Source: a virus. From it: a stretch of DNA of 42,047 nt. The stretch is taken from positions 1-42,047 of IMG/VR virus record IMGVR_UViG_3300025000_000207, one strand, 5' to 3'. A model generated the notes under the pieces. That model saw nothing but the letters and a program-made list of their open reading frames with translations, ran no database searches and was not told the DNA's origin. This document shows, piece by piece, positions 9,701 through 18,111 of this stretch; within the stretch, counting starts at the first letter, position 1; every line of letters begins with the position of its first letter. A program made the translations under genes and the position numbers.

Positions 9701-10808
9701 ACCCTTCGGCGTCCTCATCGAAAAACCAGATGACCGCCGTGTCGAACTGTTCGCCGGCTCCCGCCGACAGCATCGAGATGGAATAGGCCAGCGCATCGCC
9801 CTGATTTACCCTGGCGATTTTCTCTTGGTAAACCAAGCCTGAGACCAGGCTATTCAGATCGGTACCGGTATAGTTGCCCCGAAGTTGCGCCGCAAGGGTC
9901 AACCTTGCACTGGCCTCGGCCGAGACATCGCTGGCCCGTACCGCCGACTCGGCGTAAATCAGGCCGGCTGTCAGATCTCCAAGTTCCAGCCCGGTCGGAT
10001 CGGTGACCCCGGTTACCACCGCCGAAAGCGTTTCCCGCTTGGTCGCCTCTACCTCATCGGCGCCTTCGAGAATCGATACCTCGGTGGCAATGGCGGCATC
10101 GCGGTCGGTCACCTCCTGAGCAATGGCCAAAATCCGGTTGCTGGTTTCCACCAGGATTGCGTCGTTGCGGTCAGAAATCTCCTGTGTCAATGCCGCCGCC
10201 CGGGCCAACGCTTCCTGATACACTCGCCAGTCCACCGAATTTTCCACCGACACATCGGCATCGATCAAATCGATCCGCGACGTCAACGCCTCGTGCAGCT
10301 CACTCGCCGTAATCTCCCCGGCCAGAATCTCCAGCACATAGGCCGGATCGTCCGCCGTGGTCGCCGCCGTGCCCGCCGCCTGGTTGAACAGGCTCACTCC
10401 CGTTTCCGAGGCAAACCGAATCCAGTAATAATAGGTCTGCGCCAGCACCACTTCGGGCAGCGTGTCGTCCACCACCATGTTCAGGCTGGGCGGTGCCCGC
10501 AGCACCATCACCGCGCTACCCAGATCGTCGGTCTGCGAACGAAACACCTCGGTGATATACGCACCGCCATTCGCCGGGGCGTTCCACTCCAGCAGAATCT
10601 TGGCAAACAGCCCCGTCGCCACCAGGCCCGTCGGCGCCGGGATAATTCCCGGAGTCGGCGTCAAACCCGCTTCCAAATCCCGCAACGCCGCCGTCACCGC
10701 GCTGTTCCGTACCAGCGGGTCGTTGCCCTCGATCAGCATCTTGACCGCCCGCCAGAACCGTGCGACTTCTGGATCGACCTTGCTCGATGGAGTTCCCAGA
10801 TTACTCAC
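6765..10808 (-). CDS. Tail fibre / host-specificity protein with FN3 and J-type C-terminal domain, 1347 aa
   Basis: I use GTG 10808, which overlaps the upstream stop as GTGA; the frame extends upstream but lacks support. Residues about 55-150 form a fibronectin type III domain (PAPTGLVATGLFAKILLEWN to YYYWIRFASETG). ITASELHEALTSRIDLID then starts the helical section typical of lambda gpJ-like tail proteins. About residues 780-910 hold long helical repeats (DNA unit 126 bp). The gpJ C-terminal signature follows: QHTVKTDVNGKVAGFGL, SFEIVADRFAI and NIQADGIGADSISVATL. The last 250 residues are beta-rich and probably contact the receptor. J-type domains on a short-tailed phage suggest modular exchange. 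The 8.6-9.1 and 6.8-7.5 kb parts are more AT-rich, consistent with host-range swapping. Confidence 0.85.
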   Translation of the reverse strand: MSNLGTPSSKVDPEVARFWRAVKMLIEGNDPLVRNSAVTAALRDLEAGLTPTPGIIPAPTGLVATGLFAKILLEWNAPANGGAYITEVFRSQTDDLGSAVMVLRAPPSLNMVVDDTLPEVVLAQTYYYWIRFASETGVSLFNQAAGTAATTADDPAYVLEILAGEITASELHEALTSRIDLIDADVSVENSVDWRVYQEALARAAALTQEISDRNDAILVETSNRILAIAQEVTDRDAAIATEVSILEGADEVEATKRETLSAVVTGVTDPTGLELGDLTAGLIYAESAVRASDVSAEASARLTLAAQLRGNYTGTDLNSLVSGLVYQEKIARVNQGDALAYSISMLSAGAGEQFDTAVIWFFDEDAEGWTGSSAPVVANGMIRPADTTDPELISPTGLAILSTTYRQTKARIKQTGAPTWAGRLYWKATTDETWDAARSLAITEPTFDLNGFSMITFDLEWTGTIDQIRVDLSSAVDASNYYEIDWIAIGRPSPGASFAALNELATASAQADAAQVSRLEILEATVNDGTTGVMATANALDTVELVVNSGTVGNNALASTLSGVSATLSQNITTSTENSITTINKPIGGSYSFSPTIIGCLKITLPQSWTGTMLRMEIDIATAPPGGGISFKVFCGGYNSASAWTRGFAQILGNKSGYNRVRFGHDGTKCCILIGDDDSTWIHPRVVVSNFKAAFSNYTYSLWGSGWAVSVVSDLTGYAISADFPDALLDAGTILNQGDLATLDRADLAFEDGADVTATAAAFTALEARVDQTEDDITANVDSISTLTATINDGTTGLSAAHTAITSLDGRVDVVEGVAAGNATDIDSLELAIENPTSGLAAAHTAITSLSGEVDTVSGVATGAATDIDALELVVNHATTGLAAAHTRITTLDGELDTVSGVATANAASIDQLQIDVDGSAAIIATEQLVRGTTAGPDWSSLTVYAVGKVVHRDGVLYQAIVANTDQMPPNATYWKVVTASLYAQHTVKTDVNGKVAGFGLANDGATSSFEIVADRFAICNTSGTGTKVPFVVDATYGVIMDTALVRKLTSTNIQADGIGADSISVATLSALSANMGTITAGTVTLSTGGFVKTLGTDGRYSILSGGDLSFYVGGSLYKNVRRVVVGEAVDADTITFNPAFYTTPKILVVPKTTLCYDPAYAASPQKLEFRAELVTVSGFKVVARHLRQGTASAQTVNYAFPVAANSVYTVHTTASNLTRVNLTMSGGTTAYYWVTEPGYWLYGTTPCTFKIEWSIYGSGVWTTAYSALALATFHSADGIIYTDSPSTFEVLYSVNPNRFSIRVTKIPYSFWGYTSEYPVWRSVSSTTEVASSVQGTVTYLAVEGS
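8095..8470 (-). repeat. About three tandem 126-bp coding repeats in the tail fibre
   Basis: The segment GTAGCCACGCCGCTAACCG begins at 8095 and recurs at 8221, a 126-bp (42-codon) period. A more diverged copy starts near 8347. The protein units share GLAAAHTxITSL, DTVSGVA and ATDIDxLELxV. They fit a trimeric coiled-coil shaft. Unequal recombination could change fibre length here. Confidence 0.75.
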
Positions 10809-12370
10809 GCCAAATCCTCCGACGTTTCCGCCACGGCATATTCCCGCACCGTCGCCGAACCCTCCATCTCCACATGCCACTCATCGGCCAGATATCCCGC
10901 CGGCAAGGGAAACTCCCCGCTGTCGGTCACCGCCTGCGTATGTTTCAGCAAGCCTCCGGCATACAACCGAAACGTCAACGCCCCATCGGCGAACACCTGC
11001 GCCCGCCCCATATTCACCAGCGGCGTGCGCTCCACCTTCGAGCGCCACAAATAGGTTTTTTTAGTCGAAGAACCCTGCCACTTGACAATATCGTTGCCCA
11101 CCATCAGAAACAGATCGGTGCCATCCGAATAGGCCGCCGTCGCCACTGTGGTATCGGTAATCACCGTCGGCTCTTCTTTCGGGTCGATAATGATGCACCC
11201 CGTCGCGTGAAATCCGTAATATTTACCTTGGTGGCAAACCCCCAGCATGGTCGCCGGCGACAGCGCCAGCCATTCGTCCGGAGTGTACATCTTCTCCGTC
11301 AGAATTTTGTTCACCCCCAACCCGATTGCCACCAGCCCCACAGGCGCCGGATAGACCACATAATCCCCCATGTCGGCCATGCCCCGCTTGTTCAGGCACA
11401 TTTCTCCGGTGTCGATCCGCTCCACCGACAGAGTTCCGGGGTCCATTCCCGCGACCACATAGGGCCGATCCTCCGTGGTCACCAGAATATTTTGACCGAA
11501 GATGTCGATGCCCACGATATTGGCATCGACAATCACCTGCTTGTTGGCGTCGAACGCATGCGGCAGATACGGTTCCGAGGGGATCAGCGCCTTGCCGTCA
11601 AACCCAACAACGAACCCGCCGGGATGCATTCGCAGGCCCGTCATGGTCGCTGGAGGCGGATACCAGGTAACGCTCGGCAGCGTTTCCCCCAGGGCACTCG
11701 ACGCAACACTATCGGTATAGGCCGTCGCCGCGTCGTCGACTTCCGCCACAAACATGAATTCCCCTTCCAGGGTCCGGTAGATCCGCTTGGCTACAATGTT
11801 GTACGCACCCACCGGCACCGCCGCGATGCCGGTTAACGCCACCGACTCCCCCGGGCTCCAGGTCACAATCCCCGAAGCCGGCGACGGCGGGCCCTCTTCG
11901 CCCCAAGCCGACACATAGGTCACCACATAGGCCCGGTCCTCCTGCGTCGCCGGGTCCACCGGTTCGGTTGCCGTCCCCGTCAACGCCGCCGCCGGCCCGG
12001 TATCCGGAGCGGGAACCCCCAAGGCATACGCCGCCATCGGATAATTCGTGCCGCCGCTGGTGGCAATGCCGGCGTCTGTCGCTTTCGGTGCCCCCTGCCC
12101 CGTGAAATAAATCCGGTTCAGGGTATCTCCGGCCAGCGGCGCTTTAACGATATCCACATCCTCGGTCCAGTGCATCCACACCGCCCCATAGGGATAGATC
12201 GTTAGTTTCGTCCCCGGCTTGGTCGGAGTCACCACCGCCGACGGAGTTTTCAACGGCGCCAGATAGCCCTTGTCGAGATTACATGACCGCGCCACCTGCG
12301 CATGTCCCGCCGGCAACAGATGCGGCGCGAGGCGAGGGATTGCCCCCATGAATGCATTGGCTCCAAACAT
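10805..12370 (-). CDS. Tail-hub/needle-region beta-propeller-like protein, 521 aa (P22 gp10-like)
   Basis: ATG 12370 follows AAGGGGGCGGG. The chain is dominated by beta strands with blade-like repeats such as IVGIDIFGQNILVTTEDRPY, DYVVYPAPVGLVAIG, KYYGFHATGCIIID and GTDLFLMVGNDIV. An FN3-like insert (EDRAYVVTYVSAWGEEGPPS) occurs near residues 140-235. The layout resembles the tail stabilisation/hub proteins of P22-like phages (gp10). Its place between the adaptor-type gene and the fibre supports a role joining connector and fibre. The fold call is by pattern only, so confidence in the exact family is moderate. Confidence 0.6.
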   Translation of the reverse strand: MFGANAFMGAIPRLAPHLLPAGHAQVARSCNLDKGYLAPLKTPSAVVTPTKPGTKLTIYPYGAVWMHWTEDVDIVKAPLAGDTLNRIYFTGQGAPKATDAGIATSGGTNYPMAAYALGVPAPDTGPAAALTGTATEPVDPATQEDRAYVVTYVSAWGEEGPPSPASGIVTWSPGESVALTGIAAVPVGAYNIVAKRIYRTLEGEFMFVAEVDDAATAYTDSVASSALGETLPSVTWYPPPATMTGLRMHPGGFVVGFDGKALIPSEPYLPHAFDANKQVIVDANIVGIDIFGQNILVTTEDRPYVVAGMDPGTLSVERIDTGEMCLNKRGMADMGDYVVYPAPVGLVAIGLGVNKILTEKMYTPDEWLALSPATMLGVCHQGKYYGFHATGCIIIDPKEEPTVITDTTVATAAYSDGTDLFLMVGNDIVKWQGSSTKKTYLWRSKVERTPLVNMGRAQVFADGALTFRLYAGGLLKHTQAVTDSGEFPLPAGYLADEWHVEMEGSATVREYAVAETSEDLA

Positions 12371-12379
12371 CCCGCCCCC

Positions 12380-13078
12380 TTAACCTGCCTGACTGGTTAC
12401 GTCCACCGGCTCCGTGGCCGTTTCGGCCGCTTCTTTGACGCCAAGTGCCTCCAGCGCCGCCGCCCGGTGCGCCGCCGCCCTCCCGGCATTGCCGGCATAC
12501 TTCGAGTCCTTGCTGTAGGCCCGATACAGCATCAGATCCAGCAGCGGGCTTTCATAGGCATCGTCCAAAGCAATCACACTATCGACCTCGCCAGTAGACA
12601 CCCCATCGAACTCGGCCAGGGTGCAATCCGTCGGCGTGGCCGAATGAATGATTTCCACGTATCCCATCCCCGTGGCCGGCTGCGGCGGATACACGTAATA
12701 ATGTTTCGGGTCGCGTTTGTCGAACACGTAATGCAAAACCGTGGCGCTGGCCGCGGTGGTGTGCCAATCCGGATTCAGGGCATCGAGAACCCCCTGGGGC
12801 ACCATGCGGATCGTTTTGCCGGCTGTCGTTCCATCGGCGCCCATGTTGCGCTTCACGTCGACCAGCACCGTTCCGTCCGCCGGCAGACTCTGCTTGGTCC
12901 CGGCGACCAGTTGTACCGGCACGTTTTTAACATAGGCATCCGGCTTGACCGCCACCACATCCCGCTGCGCCTGGTTGCACCAGCCCAGAAACTCCGAATC
13001 GGGGTATCTCACCCCGGTATTGTCCTGCACAATGATCTTGGCTTTATTCACGATACTGCGAGCCGTCAACGTCGGCAT
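12380..13078 (-). CDS. Head-tail adaptor-type protein (DUF6682-like), 232 aa
   Basis: ATG 13078 follows AGGGAGGCCCAAC. The opening (TARSIVNKAKIIVQDNTGVR, then YPDSEFLGWCNQAQRDVVAV KP) and the middle (PADGTVLVDVKRNMGADG, HYVFDKRDPKHYYVYPP) match a widespread podovirus family I know as DUF6682, usually next to head-tail connector genes. These proteins are thought to sit at the portal/tail interface. The Ala-rich C-terminal helix, then TEPVDVTSQAG, is probably flexible. Length is normal for the family. Together with the 18112-18708 product it would build the connector ring. Confidence 0.75.
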   Translation of the reverse strand: MPTLTARSIVNKAKIIVQDNTGVRYPDSEFLGWCNQAQRDVVAVKPDAYVKNVPVQLVAGTKQSLPADGTVLVDVKRNMGADGTTAGKTIRMVPQGVLDALNPDWHTTAASATVLHYVFDKRDPKHYYVYPPQPATGMGYVEIIHSATPTDCTLAEFDGVSTGEVDSVIALDDAYESPLLDLMLYRAYSKDSKYAGNAGRAAAHRAAALEALGVKEAAETATEPVDVTSQAG

Positions 13079-13089
13079 GTTGGGCCTCC

Positions 13090-13398
13090 CTAAGTGTTCG
13101 ACACTTCCATTAAAAACTCACGCTCATATTTTGACCCCTGATCGCCGACCACTCGCAGCGTCCCCTTATAGGTGACACCATCGACTCCGCCCCGCAGCCA
13201 CACATAAACATCCGTGCCGCTTGTCGACGTTTTGTCCGCATCGATCAACACGCTGGTAACATCCTCGGTGGTATTCTCCGGGGAAACCGACACGGTGACC
13301 GAACCGATCGTTTCGGCACCCAGATCTCGCGAAAAACCCAACCGTACAAAATATTCTTCGTACGGTTGTTTGGGTGACAGTCTTTTCGGAAACGACAT
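13090..13398 (-). CDS. Small Ig-like structural protein, 102 aa
   Basis: ATG 13398 follows AGAGGAGATTTGTA. The sequence is beta-rich with Thr/Val/Asp strands (VTVSVSPENTTEDVTSVLID) and ends GTLRVVGDQGSKYEREF. Proteins of about 100 residues with this pattern occur beside adaptor genes in many phages. They look like single Ig-like or jelly-roll domains. No motif gives a precise function. It probably decorates or stabilises the tail base. Confidence 0.6.
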   Translation of the reverse strand: MSFPKRLSPKQPYEEYFVRLGFSRDLGAETIGSVTVSVSPENTTEDVTSVLIDADKTSTSGTDVYVWLRGGVDGVTYKGTLRVVGDQGSKYEREFLMEVSNT

Positions 13399-13416
13399 TA
13401 CAAATCTCCTCTGAAA

Positions 13417-16400
13417 TCAGGGCAACATCGTGTTGCGGCCGGGGAAATCCAATTCTTTGCGCCGGCCGGGGAAATCCAACGAATACCGCGCCACCAGATC
13501 AACCAATTCGAGCACCTGCAACAACAAATCCTGCTCCGTCGTCAGATCGCTGGAAACCGACAGACTCAAATCCTGCCTCACCACATAGCCAATGATCCCA
13601 GAAATCTCTAGCAGAGTTTCTTGCAGTGTGCTGATCTCTGTCGCTATCCGTACCGCGACGTCTTGCGTCAGCGTCTGCCCGGTGGCGACCTGTACAGCCA
13701 GATTCGCGAGGGTCGTGAGCGAGGACGACACGGCGGCGGCGAGATCGTGAGCGGTTTGCATCTGGGTCGATACCTGCAACTCCAGATCCTGTCGCACCAC
13801 GTAGCTGACCAGCTCTGAAACTGTGAGCATCAAATCTTGGGCCGTGGCCAGTTGGGTCGCGACAATCAGTGCCAGGTCTTGACTGACGGCCTGCTCGGTG
13901 GATACCTCTGTGGCCAGGTCTTGCCCCGTGACAAATTGCGTTGCTACAGTAGTGCTCAGGTCTTGGCGGTTGCTCAGGCTGGTAGCAATAGCGGCAACCA
14001 GGTCTTGAGTGATAGTGTATGAGATCCCACTCGTTACCAAATCCTCGGCCTGAACCCAGTCCATGTGCATGCCGGTTGTGGCGGTTGATGCAACAGACGA
14101 TGATCCCCTGACACCAGCGTAGCCAGCATCCGGGATTGCCGTATCAGTAACCGGGCCAATGATTGTAGTGCCGTCAACCTCGACCGAGATTTGGTCATCG
14201 TCCATGACTAAGGTGAGGGTTTTGGATTGACCTGCGGAAAAACTAGGGGTGGTGGATGATCCTTTGAGAGTTGTCACCCCGGCTACTATTTTGTATAGTT
14301 GCCATCCGGTCGTTGCATCTAACCACCTGGCAAAATACATTGTGGCTGTTGGCTGTACCCTACCAACAACACCTAAACTATTGTTTGCCAGTATAGATAA
14401 AAGAGTTAGCCCACCACTTACTTTATAATTTGGGCTAGCTGGTACGCCTGAACAAAACGCCACGGCTTGCGCAGTTGTGGATTGGAATATCTGCCCAGTT
14501 GCTGCATCCAAATAAGGTGCGACGGTATATGATGGATGTCGTGTATAACTCGCCCCTACCTCACCTGTGTGACCAGTGATTGCACCTGAAACCGTGTCGG
14601 TGAAAGTGTCGTAGACAAATGCCGCTGGAAGTACCGATAGTGCCAGATCCTGTAAAGTTGTCTGGGTAGTGGTGACGGTGGTGCTTAGGTCTTGAGTGAT
14701 TGAGTAGGGGGTGCCTGTAATACCAGAGGGCGCAGCATCTCCGTTTAGGCCTATTCCGATTGCCTGATAAACAACTTCCTTGTCTTCTGCGAACCCAATA
14801 TGTCCAATCCAACCTGTTGATAGAGTGAGATTGCTATTGGTTGTGTTTATATCCCACGTTGTTGGTTCTGCGTCGTAATATTCCCAACAACGCATTTTTA
14901 GTATGTTTGGACTACCGGGTGTAACTGTAAACCGCAGTTTGTATGGCCTGCCAGCAACCAAAGATGTGTCCGATAGGCTTACTATCGAAGTGAATACACC
15001 TGCAACTCTACGATAGACTGTTTTTGCATTGTTAAAAACATCTACGTAGCAACCATACTCATTATCTGGGGCATCAGATGCAAAAACAACAACGCGCCCA
15101 GAGGCTGGAGATGAGTCATTAATATCGTTAAACTCAAGATAAACATCTACCTCACCAGCAGATACCATATTGGTATACGCAAGACCCCGCGCGATACTGC
15201 CACCATTTGGTGCCAAATAGCGCAAGCTCTGGCCGTCTGTATCTATACATTGATAATCGCCCGATACAGACCCGCGTTTCAGGATAGTATCGGGGGGGAG
15301 TAATCCCGGGGTAGTGGCTGAAAAATCTGTAAAAAACTGGTCGCCACTCTCAACCCACCCAGGGTCCATGTCTACGGTAGATGTCAGGGTTGCATCTGTT
15401 GCCAAACCTGTTTCAATAAAATTGTATTCTTTGCTAGGTGTGGGTCCAGTATAGGTCTCAGTATTAAGAGCTATGGCATTGTAACGATTGCGAGCGTGCG
15501 CAGATGACAACTCAACCCCACCCCATATAGAGACGACGGCATGTGTTGTATTTGTCATACCCTCGGCGACTGGAGTAGTGGGTATATCGTACCGAGTATT
15601 TATAATTGCTGGTTTAGCTGTTCCGGTGCCTCCGTTACTCCGATACCCGTAAATAGCAGTATCAAGATTCAGATTATTATCTTTTACAATTTTACCGTTG
15701 GCGTATAAACGCCAATGTCCTGACCCATCGTGTGTACAAACAAGATGCACAGGTTTACCGGCCTGAAAAACTACACCGGTGTTTATGTTGTAGTAATTGA
15801 TCGACCCTTCGTCTCTAGTGGGCGAGTAATAATCATGCTGGATGATCCTGCATACCAATCCCGACCAACCGTGGGCATCCGGGTCTGTATTGTACAGGTA
15901 CAGACCGCCGTTATACTCCCCTTCGCTGGTCGCCTTTGTACCCGCATCTCCGGCGCCAAACATCATCAGATATACAGGGTCGTGGTAATTGTAACGAGGT
16001 ATACCGTACCACTCCAGACTGCACGCTCCGACTAAGTCCGGCTCGTTAACGATGTCGCCATAACCAACAGCGTTACGAAATGTAACAGGGGTACGATCAT
16101 TGATGACGTGAGTGTCTTCGACCGATGCTTCCGCATTATCGCAAAAAACAAGGGCGACGTATGTTCGACCTGTCGCGTTATACGAGGCATCGGATAAAAC
16201 CAATCCCGCAGAAGAAAAACCACTAACGCGGCCAGAAATAAGAGAGGTATTACCGAATTCTTTGAGCGTGCCTGATGGCATTGTTTGGGAGACAAAACAA
16301 TGTGGCATCGTTGTAGCCGTGGCATCGTTTATAGCATCTAAAATTATAGCAAATGTGGGTTGGAACCCTGCTGATATTGTGCGGTTTAGTGCGCCATCAC

Positions 16401-17028
16401 CAGTCCATGTGAGCAACTCGTAATTTGCGTCAGCTAAAAATGCAACACCTTCAATCCCTTCGCCCCGTCCGAGGTTGTTGTTCTCGTTCGTCTGGACCGA
16501 CCCATCAACAACAATTCCGCCGGCTGACAGACTGGTGATGTAGGTACCGGTCCCACCTTGATAGTCGCCTCTAAGTGAAGTGCTTGCCCCATCCCAACGC
16601 CAAATTGACGGCTTTAAACCCGACGCATCCCGTTTGACAAAGACAGCAGACGGTTGGGCAGCGGTCCAATCCAGTGTCCTACCGGCCGTTGCGTTGCCGA
16701 TCCAGCTTGTATGTTGCAAAAAATTCGTTTGATTATCACGGATAGCGAAGTAGTGATAAACGGTGCCGAGGGTGTTTGCTACCCCAGTGACTGCAAATCC
16801 CTCCCCGTGGAACGGCTCGTGTAGTTTCCCCCAAAAACTGCCAAGGGCCGGGGCGCTTGATAGATCCCCAAAAAATTGGGTGCGACCGTGCCAACAGGTA
16901 TTGGTTCTAAAGCACGGATAATCTCCCGCACCCGCGACAATAATCATGTCAGGGACAAAATCCAGCGGGACTTTTTGCGTCAGCGTCGCCCCTGTGCCGG
17001 TATATGTCCCTGTTTTAAGAGAGGCCAT
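13417..17028 (-). CDS. Large tail adhesin with LamG-like domains and 14-residue repeats, 1203 aa
   Basis: ATG 17028 follows AAGGACAG. Residues 1-310 show two turns of a phage tail beta domain (LDFVPDMIIVAGAGDY; ISAGFQPTFAIILDA), each ending in a YVALVFCDN-type strand. About residues 370-530 resemble a laminin-G/concanavalin lectin fold (GKPVHLVCTHDGSGHWRLYA NGKIV). Further carbohydrate-binding-like sandwiches follow at about 600-760 and 850-1000. The last 200 residues carry eleven QDLxxxV repeats, then two LDFPGR copies at the end. It is probably a surface-binding tail protein. The 14.2-16.9 kb part is AT-richer than its neighbours, a sign of module exchange. No diversity-generating retroelement template was seen. 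Confidence 0.75.
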   Translation of the reverse strand: MASLKTGTYTGTGATLTQKVPLDFVPDMIIVAGAGDYPCFRTNTCWHGRTQFFGDLSSAPALGSFWGKLHEPFHGEGFAVTGVANTLGTVYHYFAIRDNQTNFLQHTSWIGNATAGRTLDWTAAQPSAVFVKRDASGLKPSIWRWDGASTSLRGDYQGGTGTYITSLSAGGIVVDGSVQTNENNNLGRGEGIEGVAFLADANYELLTWTGDGALNRTISAGFQPTFAIILDAINDATATTMPHCFVSQTMPSGTLKEFGNTSLISGRVSGFSSAGLVLSDASYNATGRTYVALVFCDNAEASVEDTHVINDRTPVTFRNAVGYGDIVNEPDLVGACSLEWYGIPRYNYHDPVYLMMFGAGDAGTKATSEGEYNGGLYLYNTDPDAHGWSGLVCRIIQHDYYSPTRDEGSINYYNINTGVVFQAGKPVHLVCTHDGSGHWRLYANGKIVKDNNLNLDTAIYGYRSNGGTGTAKPAIINTRYDIPTTPVAEGMTNTTHAVVSIWGGVELSSAHARNRYNAIALNTETYTGPTPSKEYNFIETGLATDATLTSTVDMDPGWVESGDQFFTDFSATTPGLLPPDTILKRGSVSGDYQCIDTDGQSLRYLAPNGGSIARGLAYTNMVSAGEVDVYLEFNDINDSSPASGRVVVFASDAPDNEYGCYVDVFNNAKTVYRRVAGVFTSIVSLSDTSLVAGRPYKLRFTVTPGSPNILKMRCWEYYDAEPTTWDINTTNSNLTLSTGWIGHIGFAEDKEVVYQAIGIGLNGDAAPSGITGTPYSITQDLSTTVTTTQTTLQDLALSVLPAAFVYDTFTDTVSGAITGHTGEVGASYTRHPSYTVAPYLDAATGQIFQSTTAQAVAFCSGVPASPNYKVSGGLTLLSILANNSLGVVGRVQPTATMYFARWLDATTGWQLYKIVAGVTTLKGSSTTPSFSAGQSKTLTLVMDDDQISVEVDGTTIIGPVTDTAIPDAGYAGVRGSSSVASTATTGMHMDWVQAEDLVTSGISYTITQDLVAAIATSLSNRQDLSTTVATQFVTGQDLATEVSTEQAVSQDLALIVATQLATAQDLMLTVSELVSYVVRQDLELQVSTQMQTAHDLAAAVSSSLTTLANLAVQVATGQTLTQDVAVRIATEISTLQETLLEISGIIGYVVRQDLSLSVSSDLTTEQDLLLQVLELVDLVARYSLDFPGRRKELDFPGRNTMLP
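13486..14007 (-). repeat. Eleven degenerate 42/48-bp coding repeats (QDL repeats)
   Basis: Residues 1008-1181 of the adhesin are eleven units that nearly all begin QDL, mostly 14 residues long (QDLSTTVATQFVTG, QDLATEVSTEQAVS, QDLALIVATQLATA). Three are 16-residue units ending VVR or VAR. Hydrophobic residues at positions 3 and 7 of each 14-mer suggest a regular fibrous shaft. Confidence 0.75.
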
Positions 17029-17037
17029 AATCTGTCC

Positions 17038-17619
17038 TTACGCCGGATTTTCTGTTGCAGTAGTCTGAATATCAGGCACAGTGTAAATTCCCGTCGCCAC
17101 AGTCCCGGCGTTACCAACCACACAGCGGGCATAAATAGTTTTGAGTTGGTCGGTGCTGGTGGCGTCCATGGCTGGCAGGTCAGTTGAGTCCAGTGACTCT
17201 TCCCAAGTAGTACCGTCGGCCGAGAGCTGCCAGTTTCTGTCCGTCTGCTCGTTGACGAGAGTCATGGCAATACCCGTGTAGTTGTAACTTCTGGCAACCA
17301 GATACAGGGTCACGGGGTCGCTGGTGATCGTCGCCGGAGTGCCGGTGTTGTCTAGGGTCACAGACACACTCGTCGGGTTGCTGGCCAGAGACTCACAGCG
17401 CCAGGTCACGCTACCGTCGGTTACGGTTGCATCGGTCACAGTGGGCCACGTCGGGGCACTGGCAGCAGTAGTCCCTGCCACAGTGCAGCGATAGGTATAG
17501 TCGCCCACGGTTACGGTCTGGCCAATGGTAAAGGCAGTGGAGGCTGCATAAGTGTGGCTGGCAGTGCCGATGCTCAGGTAGTCGTAGGCGGCGCCGTTGG
17601 TTTTGCTAAGTCTCAACAT
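17038..17619 (-). CDS. Tail-associated protein with carbohydrate-binding-like motif, 193 aa
   Basis: ATG 17619 follows AAAGGAGCCAAACC. Residues about 28-75 contain AFTIGQTVTVGDYTYRCTV and then SAPTWPTVTDATVTDGSVTW. This is the small Tyr/Cys/Trp module found in many phage tail and fibre proteins and recalls chitin-binding type domains. The remainder is a beta sandwich (SVSVTLDNTGTPATITSDPV). It stands directly upstream of the big adhesin and probably belongs to the same surface structure. Glycan binding is an inference. Confidence 0.65.
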   Translation of the reverse strand: MLRLSKTNGAAYDYLSIGTASHTYAASTAFTIGQTVTVGDYTYRCTVAGTTAASAPTWPTVTDATVTDGSVTWRCESLASNPTSVSVTLDNTGTPATITSDPVTLYLVARSYNYTGIAMTLVNEQTDRNWQLSADGTTWEESLDSTDLPAMDATSTDQLKTIYARCVVGNAGTVATGIYTVPDIQTTATENPA

Positions 17620-17648
17620 GGTTTGGCTCCTTTATGCTAGGTCGTAGA

Positions 17649-17912
17649 TCAGTTGATTTCAAGGCTGTGCGGGATCAGTATTCCGCATCGGCTGCGCTCC
17701 CATCGGATGGTTTTGATCCCTGCCTGGCGGCCGACCGATTTGAGCCCCTGAATATCCAGCAGGGTGCCGTTGCCGCCTTTGATTTCGGCCATCGCTCCAT
17801 TGACCAGACACACGTCCGAAAACGTGTAAGGGTCGCCAAAACGCACATGTGACTCTCCCGAGCGCAGGAGATAAATCTTTTCGGCGTTTAACAATTCAAA
17901 GGTGACCGGCAT
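17649..17912 (-). CDS. Small tail-region protein, 87 aa
   Basis: I choose ATG 17912 because GGGGGGAAA directly precedes it; a longer frame begins upstream without support. The product (MPVTFELLNAEKIYLLRSGE ...) is beta-rich and basic, with DVCLVNGAMAEIKGGNGT in the middle. It ends HSLEIN. No family is recognised. Its place between connector and adhesin genes suggests a minor structural part. Confidence 0.55.
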   Translation of the reverse strand: MPVTFELLNAEKIYLLRSGESHVRFGDPYTFSDVCLVNGAMAEIKGGNGTLLDIQGLKSVGRQAGIKTIRWERSRCGILIPHSLEIN

Positions 17913-18061
17913 TTTCCCCCCATCGGCAAAACGGGTGATGGCATTACGCAGCCCGTCTCTTTCGCGCACGCCTCAATGTCGGCCCGGCAATACCCGGTCG
18001 GCGAATAATGACAGCGGCGCCCCTGGTCCTTTTCGCAGTGATTACGTGCTTGGCTTGACAT
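17888..18061 (-). CDS. Possible cysteine-rich small protein, 57 aa
   Basis: This short frame fills the gap between the 18112 and 17912 genes and overlaps the latter by 25 bases. ATG 18061 has only a weak GGTATGTG upstream; GTG 18097 is an alternative start. Seven cysteines (NHCEKD, RRCHY, GYCRAD, EACAKE, GCVM, KCRS, NC at the end) suggest metal binding. Without homologs it may be spurious. Confidence 0.4.
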   Translation of the reverse strand: MSSQARNHCEKDQGRRCHYSPTGYCRADIEACAKETGCVMPSPVLPMGGKCRSPLNC

Positions 18062-18111
18062 CACATACCATTGATCGAATCGGCCAGAATATTCCACTGT
18101 TATGCCTATGG

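Noticed and set aside
10808-10880. Longer start for the tail fibre at 10880
   Set aside because: GTG 10808 overlaps the upstream stop as GTGA, the usual coupling here. The added 24 residues are Gly-rich frame noise.
13417-17028. Diversity-generating retroelement target in the adhesin
   Set aside because: No reverse transcriptase gene or template repeat occurs in the window.
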